Assembly: GCA_035546535.1 (NCBI GenBank)
Contig: DASZWQ010000050.1
Coordinates: forward strand, 1-64,000
Direction of reading: 5' to 3'
Source: Pirellulales bacterium
Lineage (GTDB): Bacteria; Planctomycetota; Planctomycetia; Pirellulales; JACPPG01
Length of the DNA: 64,000 nucleotides
Under the pieces are notes generated by a model. The model saw nothing but the letters and a program-made list of their open reading frames with translations. It did not search any database and was not told where the DNA came from. Positions within the stretch are counted from its first letter, which is position 1. Each line of letters opens with the position of its first letter. The position numbers and the translations under genes were made by a program. This document shows positions 16,566-24,662 of the stretch, one piece after another.

Positions 16566-19445
16566 ATGCGGCTTGCCCGCGCGCTTACTCTTGCTCTTCT
16601 CGTGATCGCGCTAGCGACCGCGGTGTTGCGCGCCGAAGAAGCCGCCGTGAACGCGGCGAATCCGACGCCCAGTGCGGCCGATGCCGAGCGGTTCTTCGAG
16701 ACCGAAGTCCGCCCGATGCTCGTGGCCCGCTGCCTGGAATGCCACGGCCCCGACAAGCAAGAAGCCGGCCTGCGGCTCGACTCGCGCGAGGCGCTGCTTA
16801 AGGGGAGCGATGCCGCGGTGGTGGTTGTGCCGGGCGAGCCGGACAAGAGCCCCTTGATTCACGCGGTGCGCTACGAAGGCAACGTGCAGATGCCGCCGGC
16901 CGGCAAACTGGCTGACCATGAACTGGCCATGCTCACCACCTGGGTGAAGCTGGGCGTTCCCTGGGGCGCCGCAGCGCCGGCGGCCACGGCCGAGACGATG
17001 CAAGAGCGCACCGTCCGCGCGAAGGCAACGCATTGGGCTTACCAACCGATTGCGCATCCCGAAGTTCCTTCGGCGAACGATCCGGCATGGAACAATAACC
17101 CGATCGATCGCTTTGTTTTTGCCGAGCTTGCACGGCAGGGGCTAGCCCCCTCTCCCACGGCCGATCGCCGTACACTGCTGCGCCGCCTGTCGTTCGATCT
17201 GACCGGTCTGCCGCCGACGGTCGCCGAGGTCGAAGAGTTCGTCAACGACACCGCGCCGGACGCCGTGGCCAAGGTCGTCGATCGGTTGCTCGCTTCGCCG
17301 GCGTACGGCCAGCGCTGGGGCCGGCATTGGCTCGATCTGGCCCGCTATTCCGACACCAAGGGCTATGTCTTCACCGAAGATCGCCGCTATCCGTACGCGT
17401 ACACGTATCGCGACTACGTGATCCGCGCGCTGAACGAGGATCGCCCGTACGATCAGTTCCTCATGCAGCAACTGGCGGCCGACCAATTGAACGTCGCCGA
17501 TCGTCGCGACCTGGCCGCGATGGGCTTTTTGACCGTCGGCCGACGATTCAGCAACAATACGCACGACATCATCGACGACCGGATCGACGTCGTGACGCGC
17601 GGCCTGATGGGCTTGACCGTCACTTGTGCGCGCTGCCACGACCACAAGTACGATCCGGTGCCGACCGACGACTATTACTCGCTGTACGGCGTGATGGCCA
17701 GCAGCATCGAGCCCGGCGAGCCCCCATTGATCGGCGACCCGCAAGATGGCGAGGCGTATCAAAAGTTCGTCACCGAGCTGGCCAATCGTGAAAAGGCTCT
17801 GAATGATTTTCGCGACACGAAATATCGCGGGCTGCTCGACGACCTGCGCGCCCGCGTCAAGGACTACCTGTGCCAGGTCGTGATGGACACGATGAAGGAT
17901 TCGCTGCCCGACGACGCGGACCTTTCTTTCAATCCCGACGAGTTGCGCCCGGCCGTGGTGCGGCGCTGGAAACAGTATCTGGAGCGCACGGCGCGCGACC
18001 CGGAGCCGATCTTCGGCCTGTGGCACGAATTCGCGGCTGTTCCGCGCGACATGTTCGACGAGCGGGCTCGCGCAATCGTCGAACGCTTGCGAGGCGGCGA
18101 CGATGCGGCGCGGCCGGTGAACCGCCTGGTGCGCGAAGAGTTCGTCAAACGACCGCCGCCCGATTCGATGCTCGACGTCGCCCGGACGTATGGCGACGTG
18201 CTGGCCGAAGTGGAAAAGCAGTGGCGCGCGGCGCAAACGCCGGCTGTGGCGGCATCGGGCGACGCGTCCAAGCCGCCCGAGCGTTTGCCGGATGACGCGG
18301 CCGAGCAGTTGCGACAGACGCTCTACGCGCACGGCGCGCCTGCCGCGGTTCCGGCCGACGAAGCACGCCGCGTGTTCGATCGAGCGACGCAAAACGAATT
18401 GAACAAGCTGCGCAAGAGCGTCGACGAGCTGAAGATCAACTCGCCGGCCGCCCCGCCCCGGGCGATGGTGCTCAACGAGCAGCCGACACCGCACAATCCG
18501 CATGTCTTTTTGCGCGGCGACCCGGCCCACCCCGACCGTGAAGTACCGCGCCGCTTCGTGCAGTTCCTGGCGGCCGAGCCGGGGAAGCCGTTTGCCCAGG
18601 GGGGCGGTCGGTTGGAAATGGCCCAGGCCATCACGAGCGCCGACAACCCGCTGACGGCGCGGGTGATGGTCAATCGTGTATGGATGCACCATTTCGGTAG
18701 CGCGCTGGTCCGTACGCCCGGCGATTTCGGGTTACGAAGCGAGCCGCCGACGCATCCGCAACTGCTCGACTATTTGGCCCGCTGGTTTATCGACGAAGGG
18801 TGGTCCCTGAAGCGACTGCACCGCTTGATCGTGCTGTCGAACACGTACGCGCAGTCGAGCGACGATCGGCCGGAATGTCGTGCGGTTGATCCAGAGAATC
18901 GCTGGCTGTGGCGCGCCAACCGGCGCCGGCTGGACTTCGAGGCCATGCGCGATTCGCTTCTCGCCGCGGCCGGCCGGCTGGATACCGCGCTCGACGGACG
19001 ATCGATCGACATTTGGGCGCAGCCCTACAGCACACGTCGCTCGGTGTATGCCTTTGTCGATCGCCAGGACCTGCCAGGCATCTTCCGGATGTTTGATTTC
19101 GCCAGCCCCGACGTGAGCACGCCGCAGCGTCCCACGACTACGGTGCCGCAACAGGCGCTGTTCGGCATGAACGCGCCGTTTGTGTTGGAACAAGCGCGAC
19201 ACCTGGCGGCTCGCCCCGAGGTGGCGGCGGCAACCGACCCGGCCGCGAAGGTGCAGGCGCTTTATCAAGCGGCACTGGGGCGATGGGCCGAAGCGGACGA
19301 GGTGCAATTGGGCGTCCAGTTTTTGGCGCACGTACAACCGGCCGCGACGGCGGGCGCCCCGGTCGATCAGGCGGCGCGACTCTCGCCCTGGGAACAGTAC
19401 GCCCAGGCGCTGCTTTTGTCGAACGAGTTCATGTTTGTGGATTGA
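16566..19445 (+). CDS. Exported PSCyt1-DUF1549-DUF1553 planctomycete cytochrome-like protein
   Basis: A 959-residue exported protein of the planctomycete-specific family. It has a signal peptide (residues 1-23), then a PSCyt1 haem-c domain with CLECH at about residue 56 and a distal Met in NVQMPPAGKL. DUF1549 (PSCyt2) follows from about 155, beginning HWAYQPIAHPEVP and including the second haem-like motif CARCHDHKYDPVP near residue 355. A variable middle region leads to DUF1553 (PSD1) from about 690: NRVWMHHFGSALVRTPGDFG. The role is not established in the family; it is generally found next to DUF1501 genes, as here (9 bp apart). The haem motifs suggest a periplasmic redox function, perhaps in polysaccharide breakdown. 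Confidence 0.95.
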   Translation: MRLARALTLALLVIALATAVLRAEEAAVNAANPTPSAADAERFFETEVRPMLVARCLECHGPDKQEAGLRLDSREALLKGSDAAVVVVPGEPDKSPLIHAVRYEGNVQMPPAGKLADHELAMLTTWVKLGVPWGAAAPAATAETMQERTVRAKATHWAYQPIAHPEVPSANDPAWNNNPIDRFVFAELARQGLAPSPTADRRTLLRRLSFDLTGLPPTVAEVEEFVNDTAPDAVAKVVDRLLASPAYGQRWGRHWLDLARYSDTKGYVFTEDRRYPYAYTYRDYVIRALNEDRPYDQFLMQQLAADQLNVADRRDLAAMGFLTVGRRFSNNTHDIIDDRIDVVTRGLMGLTVTCARCHDHKYDPVPTDDYYSLYGVMASSIEPGEPPLIGDPQDGEAYQKFVTELANREKALNDFRDTKYRGLLDDLRARVKDYLCQVVMDTMKDSLPDDADLSFNPDELRPAVVRRWKQYLERTARDPEPIFGLWHEFAAVPRDMFDERARAIVERLRGGDDAARPVNRLVREEFVKRPPPDSMLDVARTYGDVLAEVEKQWRAAQTPAVAASGDASKPPERLPDDAAEQLRQTLYAHGAPAAVPADEARRVFDRATQNELNKLRKSVDELKINSPAAPPRAMVLNEQPTPHNPHVFLRGDPAHPDREVPRRFVQFLAAEPGKPFAQGGGRLEMAQAITSADNPLTARVMVNRVWMHHFGSALVRTPGDFGLRSEPPTHPQLLDYLARWFIDEGWSLKRLHRLIVLSNTYAQSSDDRPECRAVDPENRWLWRANRRRLDFEAMRDSLLAAAGRLDTALDGRSIDIWAQPYSTRRSVYAFVDRQDLPGIFRMFDFASPDVSTPQRPTTTVPQQALFGMNAPFVLEQARHLAARPEVAAATDPAAKVQALYQAALGRWAEADEVQLGVQFLAHVQPAATAGAPVDQAARLSPWEQYAQALLLSNEFMFVD

Positions 19446-19454
19446 GGGACGGGG

Positions 19455-20951
19455 ATGTCGCACGCGCAAGATAACCGCCGACAGGATAGGCGAAACGATC
19501 GTACCGCGATCGCCGCCGGCCAATCCGCATTGTCGCGCCGCGAGATGCTTCGCCGCTCGGGGCTGGGGCTGGGCATGCTGGGCCTGGCTGGATTGTTGGA
19601 CCCGGCGTCCACGAGTGCGGCCACCGCGGAGCCGAACACCGGCCTGGCCAGTCCGATGGCCGTTCGTGCGCCGCACTTCGCCGCCAAGGCGAAGCACGTC
19701 ATCCACATTTTCGCCAACGGCGGCCCTTCGCACGTCGATACGTTCGATCCCAAGCCGTCGCTGGCCAGGCATGCCGGCCAGATGTTGCCGATGGAGAACC
19801 TGCGGACCGAGCGCAAGACCGGCGCCGCGTTCCCCTCGCCGTTCAAATTCGCGAAGTATGGTCAAAGCGGGATCGAAGTCAGCGAGCTGTTTTCGCACGT
19901 GGCCGAACACGTCGACGATATGGCGATCATTCGCTCGATGCACGCCGACGTGCCGAATCACGAGCCATCGCTGATGCTGATGAACTGCGGCGAATCGCGG
20001 CTCACGCGCCCCAGCTTCGGATCGTGGACCACGTATGGCCTGGGCACCGAAAACCAGAATCTGCCCGGCTTCATTGCCATGTGCCCCGGCGGATATCCGA
20101 TCAAGGACGCCGAGAACTGGCAATCGGCCTTCTTGCCTGGTGCCTTCCAGGGGACGTACATCAACACCCAGCACACCGAGCTGGAGAAGCTGGTCGAGAA
20201 CGTACGTAACACGGCGATCTCGCGCGAAGACCAGCGCCGCCAGCTCGACCTGGTTCAGGAGTTGAACCGCCGCCACCTGGCCCGCCGCGCCGGCGACGAA
20301 GCGCTCGAATCGCGGATTCATTCGCTCGAGCTGGCCTACCGCATGCAGGTCGAAGCGGCTGACGCCTTCGACGTGACGCGCGAGCCGCAGCACATTCTCG
20401 AAGCGTACGGCGAAGGCGTGCAGGCCCGACAACTGCTGATTGCCCGCCGGCTGGTCGAGCGCGGCGTGCGCTTCGTGCAATGCTGGCACGGAGCCGGCCA
20501 GCCCTGGGATAACCACGACGATATCGAGGTCAACCACCGCAAGCTCGCCGGCCAGTGCGACCAGGCGATCGGAGCGCTATTGCGCGATCTGAAGCAGCGC
20601 GGGCTGCTCGGCGAGACGCTGGTCGTGTGGGGTGGCGAATTCGGCCGCACGCCCACCGTCGAATTGCCGCAGGCTGGCGCCAATGCAGGCAAGATCAATG
20701 GTCGCGACCATAACCATTACGGCTTCACGATGTGGCTCGCCGGCGGTGGCGTGAAAGGCGGGCAGGTGTACGGCGCCACGGACGAATTCGGCTTTCAAGC
20801 CGTCGAAAACAAGGTACACGTGCACGACCTGCACGCGACGCTCTTGCACCTGTTGGGATTCGACCACAAGCGGCTGACCTACCGCTACGCCGGCCGCGAC
20901 TTCCGTCTCACGGACGTACACGGCCAGGTCGTCAACGCCCTGATCGCGTAA
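19455..20951 (+). CDS. DUF1501 family exported protein (sulfatase-like fold)
   Basis: A 498-residue protein with a Tat-like N-terminus, SRREMLRRSGLGLGMLGLAG, at residues 29-48. The conserved DUF1501 course follows: AKHVIHIFANGGPSHVDTFDPKP, the helix around EHVDDMAIIRSMHADVPNHEPS, WHGAGQPWDNHDD, and WGGEFGRTPT before the end. DUF1501 proteins have an alkaline-phosphatase/sulfatase-like core, but their activity is unproven. Co-transcription with the cytochrome-like gene is implied by the 9-bp spacing. The pair is a hallmark of planctomycete genomes. Confidence 0.95.
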   Translation: MSHAQDNRRQDRRNDRTAIAAGQSALSRREMLRRSGLGLGMLGLAGLLDPASTSAATAEPNTGLASPMAVRAPHFAAKAKHVIHIFANGGPSHVDTFDPKPSLARHAGQMLPMENLRTERKTGAAFPSPFKFAKYGQSGIEVSELFSHVAEHVDDMAIIRSMHADVPNHEPSLMLMNCGESRLTRPSFGSWTTYGLGTENQNLPGFIAMCPGGYPIKDAENWQSAFLPGAFQGTYINTQHTELEKLVENVRNTAISREDQRRQLDLVQELNRRHLARRAGDEALESRIHSLELAYRMQVEAADAFDVTREPQHILEAYGEGVQARQLLIARRLVERGVRFVQCWHGAGQPWDNHDDIEVNHRKLAGQCDQAIGALLRDLKQRGLLGETLVVWGGEFGRTPTVELPQAGANAGKINGRDHNHYGFTMWLAGGGVKGGQVYGATDEFGFQAVENKVHVHDLHATLLHLLGFDHKRLTYRYAGRDFRLTDVHGQVVNALIA

Positions 20952-21041
20952 GCCAGGAAACTGCAAAGTCTGTGGCCGGGGTCTAGGATTCCCGGAAGCG
21001 GTACGGTGAAATCCCGGCCTCACAGAGGCCGGCCACAGAAG
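20952..21041 (+). repeat. Intergenic repeat R1, copy 2
   Basis: Second copy of the element at 16175-16262, in the same orientation, starting at the stop codon of the DUF1501 gene. It keeps AACTGCAAAGTC and GCCTCACAGAGGCCGG but differs in the first hairpin, CCGGGGtctaggattCCCGG. The two copies bracket the cytochrome/DUF1501 gene pair. Confidence 0.75.
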
Positions 21042-21060
21042 GTCCCTCGCCAAGCGCACG

Positions 21061-21324
21061 CTACTTGCGCTTGTATTCCTTGTACGAGAGCGACTTGTTT
21101 TCGTCCCGATCCAGATTCTTGAAGTCGCGCCGGGCTCGCTCTTTGGCTTCGCCCGTTTTCTTGCCGACATACTCCTGTTCGGACAACCTCTTGTCGCTAT
21201 TGCGGTCGAGCCGGGAGAATTCCTCGTCGTACTGCGTTTTCGTCCTGGCCTGCGCTTCCACGGCAGAACCAATGCCGACCAGCAGCATCGACAGGACCAG
21301 GATCCAAGAGAGCACAGACTTCAT
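21061..21324 (-). CDS. Small exported EF-hand protein
   Basis: An 87-residue protein with a signal peptide (MKSVLSWILVLSMLLVGIG, cleavage near AVEAQA) and two calcium-binding EF-hand loops, DRNSDKRLSEQE and DRDENKSLSYKE, separated by a Lys/Arg-rich linker. It is probably a periplasmic or secreted calcium-binding peptide. The ATG at 21324 is chosen because the signal peptide starts there; an upstream in-frame ATG at 21366 would add a 14-residue polar extension. Planctomycetes encode many such short EF-hand proteins. No partner is indicated. Confidence 0.82.
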   Translation of the reverse strand: MKSVLSWILVLSMLLVGIGSAVEAQARTKTQYDEEFSRLDRNSDKRLSEQEYVGKKTGEAKERARRDFKNLDRDENKSLSYKEYKRK

Positions 21325-21458
21325 GATCGTGTTGTCCTCGTTGTTTCGGCATGATCGCCGGGCCATGGCTGGGTTGCTTCCAGACTAACAAGGGCCACAC
21401 GCCGACACAAATCGCATGGCGCGGTTATTCCTATTTTATGCCGTATTAGGCCGGGCAG

Positions 21459-21671
21459 TCATCGTTTGGTCCCCTCTCGCCACGTCATGATTCCGCAGAC
21501 CCCGGCGCACGCGAACATGAAACCGAAGATGAGACCAAGGGGCCAGTGTACGCTCGCGACACAAGCAGCACTTCCGGCAAACGCGAGGACGCCGAGCACG
21601 AAGGACGCCTTGGCCGCCCGAGGAGAAGGGATTTGCCGACACTGCTGCTTTTTTAAATCAAAGTGTGTCAT
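21459..21671 (-). CDS. Small two-helix membrane protein, unknown function
   Basis: A 70-residue protein. A polar, basic N-terminus (MTHFDLKKQQCRQIPSPRAA) is followed by two predicted membrane helices, ASFVLGVLAFAGSAACVASV and LGLIFGFMFACAGVCGIMTW, and a short basic tail. The composition and Cys content look protein-like, but the length gives no family assignment. It resembles DUF4190-type small membrane domains. It stands alone between the EF-hand gene and the PEP-CTERM gene. Confidence 0.55.
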   Translation of the reverse strand: MTHFDLKKQQCRQIPSPRAAKASFVLGVLAFAGSAACVASVHWPLGLIFGFMFACAGVCGIMTWREGTKR

Positions 21672-22180
21672 TAGGGTGAAGCGGGTTGATCTTGGATTCT
21701 CCGAATCGAACGCATTAAGGATACCGGGACGAATCGGTCTGTCGAATTTCCGACGCTAAAACCACTGGGGATTATCGGCGCCCCCGTGAATCGACGGCAA
21801 TCCATCGCCGGCGCAACTGGCCCGTGAGCCACTGAAGGTCCGGGCGCGGCCCAATCCGCCCGAGGGCGCTCATGGATTTCTAGCGCGGTTTTTATCCGCC
21901 GCACACGAGCCGCTAACGTTCGCTGGCTACGATCCGGCCAAGTTAAGTGGCCCGTGCCCTCTGAAGCTGCACGCCAATGATCCGTAGCACGGACACCTAG
22001 GTGTCCGAACTTCTAACGCCCCTGTCGGCCGTTGTCGGCATTTAGTTGCAGGGAGTCTCGCGTTTTACGGATTCGACTGTTGCGCTGGTTCTTCGCGCGT
22101 TCGTGCGGCGACTCCGTCCACCCGTCCGCGCGGTTTTCGCATGTTTACGACTCTTTCGGACTCTCACCTGGAGAAAGCAA
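21672..22180. other. Long intergenic region with a perfect 18-bp palindrome
   Basis: About 500 bp separate two divergent small genes. No frame looks coding. The only clear structure is the perfect palindrome CGGACACCTAGGTGTCCG at 21990-22007, which has no loop and no T-run, so it suits an operator better than a terminator. It lies 174 bp before the PEP-CTERM gene start. Confidence 0.5.
21990..22007. promoter_or_regulatory. Perfect 18-bp palindrome, candidate operator
   Basis: CGGACACCTAGGTGTCCG is identical to its reverse complement over all 18 bases and its flanks do not extend it. Dimeric repressors often use such sites. No cognate regulator lies nearby, and chance cannot be excluded. Confidence 0.4.
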
Positions 22181-22993
22181 ATGAAACGAACTGTGGAATT
22201 CAAAGCCGTGTTGGTCGCCCTGGTCGCTGTCTGCGTTTTGGCAGGGCGGGCCGCTGCTTCGACCATTTCGGATATCCCCGGCGGTGCCGCTGCCAGCGCC
22301 CCCTTTACCCTGAATAACGTGGAAGTCGTCGGCATCCTCGACTACAGCACCTCGTTCAACAACGCCACCATCATCCTGCGGGACGGAACCGGTTCGATCA
22401 TCGATTTCCGCGTCCCCTTCGCTGTCTACAACCCCACGCTGGGCGACGTCATCAACCTGACGGCGAACAACACTCCCTTTCAGGACGGTCCTGAGCTGGC
22501 CGGCAGCTCGATGACCGGGGTCAGCCTTGTCTCGCAGGGCAATCCTCTCAATATCCCCGTCGTGACGATTCCGCAGGTCAACGCCGCATCGGGCACCACG
22601 GGCAGCTTGACGTCGACAGGCGAGGCGGTGGTGACGCTGCATAACGTTCACTTCGCGGCCGGAACGCCCGCGACGCTCGCGCAAAACACCAGCTACACGC
22701 TGACCGATGGTACGAATACGGCGATCTTGTTTGCCAACAAGAGCTACGGCAACGTGGGCGCCACGCCGTCGACCACCAACGGCCTGGCCCAGCTCAACGC
22801 TTTGGGGGGTGGCAACGCGCCGGCCCTGGATATCACCGGCTACGTCAGCAACTTCTTCGGCACATCGGAGTTCTATCCGCTTTCCGCCACCCCCTCGGTG
22901 CCCGAGCCGGCGACGTTTGCACTGGCGGGCTTCGGACTGGCGGCGCTGCTGGTCGCGGGCCGCAAGCGCTTGATCGATCGCAATCGCCAGTAA
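22181..22993 (+). CDS. PEP-CTERM sorting-domain exported protein
   Basis: A 270-residue secreted, probably cell-surface protein. The N-terminal signal peptide (MKRTVEFKAVLVALVAVCVL, cleavage near AAAS) and a beta-rich Thr/Asn/Gly-rich body precede the C-terminal sorting signal. That signal consists of VPEPATFALAG, a hydrophobic helix and the basic cluster AGRKRL. PEP-CTERM proteins are processed by an exosortase, often in exopolysaccharide-producing bacteria; no exosortase gene is in the window. GGAGA lies 7 nt before the ATG. The body has no recognised domain. Confidence 0.88.
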   Translation: MKRTVEFKAVLVALVAVCVLAGRAAASTISDIPGGAAASAPFTLNNVEVVGILDYSTSFNNATIILRDGTGSIIDFRVPFAVYNPTLGDVINLTANNTPFQDGPELAGSSMTGVSLVSQGNPLNIPVVTIPQVNAASGTTGSLTSTGEAVVTLHNVHFAAGTPATLAQNTSYTLTDGTNTAILFANKSYGNVGATPSTTNGLAQLNALGGGNAPALDITGYVSNFFGTSEFYPLSATPSVPEPATFALAGFGLAALLVAGRKRLIDRNRQ

Positions 22994-23321
22994 TTCCGGC
23001 TGCCTGCCAGCGCGAGAGCGCTCGATTTTCACCGAGGCGCAATGAGAGTCGCGAAGGGCCCTGTCGCCGTAATCACGGCGGCGGGGTCGCTTCGTTTCGT
23101 GGATGGCCCCCCGCTCCTTAACCTCGATCGCGCGTCAATTGCTGGCAGCAAGCGCCGGGGCTTGAATGCCGATATCCACCGCGCAAACCACCTTCTTCGC
23201 CGGCTCGCTTACGCAAAGGTAATGATGCACGGTGAAACATTCCCGGCGCTTTTTCGCTGACAGACGTATAAGATCTGAGTGGAGCGGCAAATCCTCACCT
23301 TAAGAAGGGGAAGGTTCGATC
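22994..23321. other. Intergenic region after the PEP-CTERM gene
   Basis: Apart from the hairpin at 23009-23029 nothing is recognised. A 72-codon open frame at 23042-23260 has no family resemblance and poor coding character. The part near 23270-23321 should hold the promoter and leader of the next small secreted protein. Confidence 0.4.
23009..23029 (+). terminator. Short hairpin terminator of the PEP-CTERM gene
   Basis: A stem AGCGC-GAGA-GCGCT with a GNRA-type loop is followed by CGATTTTC. It begins 16 nt after the stop codon. The stem is only 5 bp and the T-run is short, so termination strength is uncertain. Confidence 0.45.
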
Positions 23322-23648
23322 ATGTGTCGATCTCTGGTTCGTTCTGTAGCAGCCGCTCTCATGGTCACGGCTTCGGTCGTTGGTCAGGCTTTTGCCGATG
23401 GCCCGACGGCGAGCGCTTCCGCACCACAACCGACAACGGTTCAGCGTCCTACGACGACGCCGGTTGCTGCCCGTGCGGTGAATCGCGCCCCGCGACGCGG
23501 ACGCACGAACTACCGCTACTCCAACAATAACAACACGGGCCGAACCGGACGTCGCTGGAGTTACAACTACAGCGGTGTCGGCTTTCCGCGCATGGAAGGC
23601 GGATTGACCGCAGCGGCCAACCGCACGACTTGGGGCCGCAATCCCTAG
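23322..23648 (+). CDS. Small exported basic protein, unknown function
   Basis: A 108-residue protein with a signal peptide (MCRSLVRSVAAALMVTASVV, cleavage near AFADG). A Thr/Pro-rich linker and an Arg/Asn/Tyr-rich C-terminal half (RRGRTNYRYSNNNNTGRTGRR) follow. The mature protein is strongly basic. A purine-rich Shine-Dalgarno (AGAAGGGGAAGG) precedes the ATG at good spacing, supporting translation. No family was recognised. It stands alone between intergenic regions. Confidence 0.65.
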   Translation: MCRSLVRSVAAALMVTASVVGQAFADGPTASASAPQPTTVQRPTTTPVAARAVNRAPRRGRTNYRYSNNNNTGRTGRRWSYNYSGVGFPRMEGGLTAAANRTTWGRNP

Positions 23649-23723
23649 TCGTAGCGCGCGGTTAGTTCTGGAGCTTGCTAAACGGCTAATGAGGGCTTTG
23701 ACGGTGCCGGTGCGCGCCTTCCC

Positions 23724-24521
23724 TTAGCCGCACGGCAGATTCAGCCGGTGCGAGAGCAAATCGAGTCGCGATTTCAACTCGGCCATAAGTTGCCGCTCGT
23801 CACCCGGCGGCGGCACCTCATCGGCCGTGGTGGGTGCGAGTTCCGCGGCCAGCGCTTCGAGATCGACCAACCGCTTTTGGAAGCGATAGAGCTTGCTGGC
23901 CGTTTCGCGCTTTCCCTTCCACGCCAGGTCCAACTGCATCATCATTCCCAACAACAGTGCGACCTGGCCCAGCAGGGTGATCGGCAGGCCGGTGCTCTGC
24001 CAGGCGGAGCGTCCAAGAAATACGCCCGCACACAACAGGACGATTCCCGTGGCCAGCGCAGCGGCCCCCGTGGCGACGATCAGCCAGGCGGCGCGCGAGC
24101 GTCCCCGGCGAGCGGCGGTCGCCGGATCGCCGACCGGCGGCGCTGTCGATGGTTCGACCTGGTCATGCGCGGGAGCGCCGGCCGATTCGGCCACTTCGGT
24201 CGAGAAGCGGGCCCCCGACAGGATGCGATCGACGTGACGAAGCTGCTCTTCCAGCTCCCACGTGTCAAACGTGGACAAAGGCGCGCGGATCGTCACCGTG
24301 GGGGCATCGCAAACAAAGGCGGATGTCTCTCGTCGCGGCTCATCGCGCCGGCTGGCATGCGATACCGTGACCCGCGCCGCGCGAGAACGGGCAAGCGCGG
24401 TCGGCCCCTGCAAGCCGCGTGCGCCATGCGCCACCGTCGCGCCGCACCGCACGCAGCGCGGCTCGTCATCGGCCCCTTCGCAAACGGCCGGAACCTCTTG
24501 TCGGCAGCTTTTACACCACAC
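23724..24521 (-). CDS. Zinc-ribbon membrane protein, unknown function
   Basis: A 265-residue protein. Its N-terminus has paired CxxC motifs, MWCKSC and RCVRCG (residues 3-6 and 22-25), forming a likely zinc ribbon. A long disordered Ala/Arg/Pro-rich stretch to about residue 145 precedes two transmembrane helices (AAWLIVATGAAALATGIVLL and a following Leu-rich segment around GQVALLLGMMMQ). A C-terminal coiled-coil-like region contains RFQKRLVDLEALAAEL. This zinc-ribbon plus two-helix layout is frequent in planctomycete proteins of unknown role. It may sense or scaffold at the inner membrane. Confidence 0.7.
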   Translation of the reverse strand: MWCKSCRQEVPAVCEGADDEPRCVRCGATVAHGARGLQGPTALARSRAARVTVSHASRRDEPRRETSAFVCDAPTVTIRAPLSTFDTWELEEQLRHVDRILSGARFSTEVAESAGAPAHDQVEPSTAPPVGDPATAARRGRSRAAWLIVATGAAALATGIVLLCAGVFLGRSAWQSTGLPITLLGQVALLLGMMMQLDLAWKGKRETASKLYRFQKRLVDLEALAAELAPTTADEVPPPGDERQLMAELKSRLDLLSHRLNLPCG

Positions 24522-24662
24522 GGCACAACCACCACGCGTCAGGAATCACGGCACCGCGCCGCTAGTCATTGCGTCGGCCACGAGCCGCGCGAGACTTTAC
24601 CTGCCGTGTAGGTTGTAGCGATTGCGCGGACCGCAAAGCGCGAGATGGGTGTTAAGCAAGCG

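Noticed and set aside
17136-17141. GGCAGGGG resembling the polar motif in the cytochrome-like gene
   Set aside because: It misses the first G of GGGNAGGG (CGGCAGGG).
17142-18692. 516-codon reverse-strand frame inside the cytochrome-like gene
   Set aside because: The + strand product carries recognisable PSCyt1/DUF1549/DUF1553 domains; the antisense product is Arg/His/Val-rich without motifs.
18732-20537. 601-codon reverse-strand frame over the DUF1501 region
   Set aside because: Same antisense artefact; no domain or signal peptide.
23042-23260. 72-codon + strand open frame
   Set aside because: No Shine-Dalgarno, no family, and a composition like surrounding intergenic sequence.
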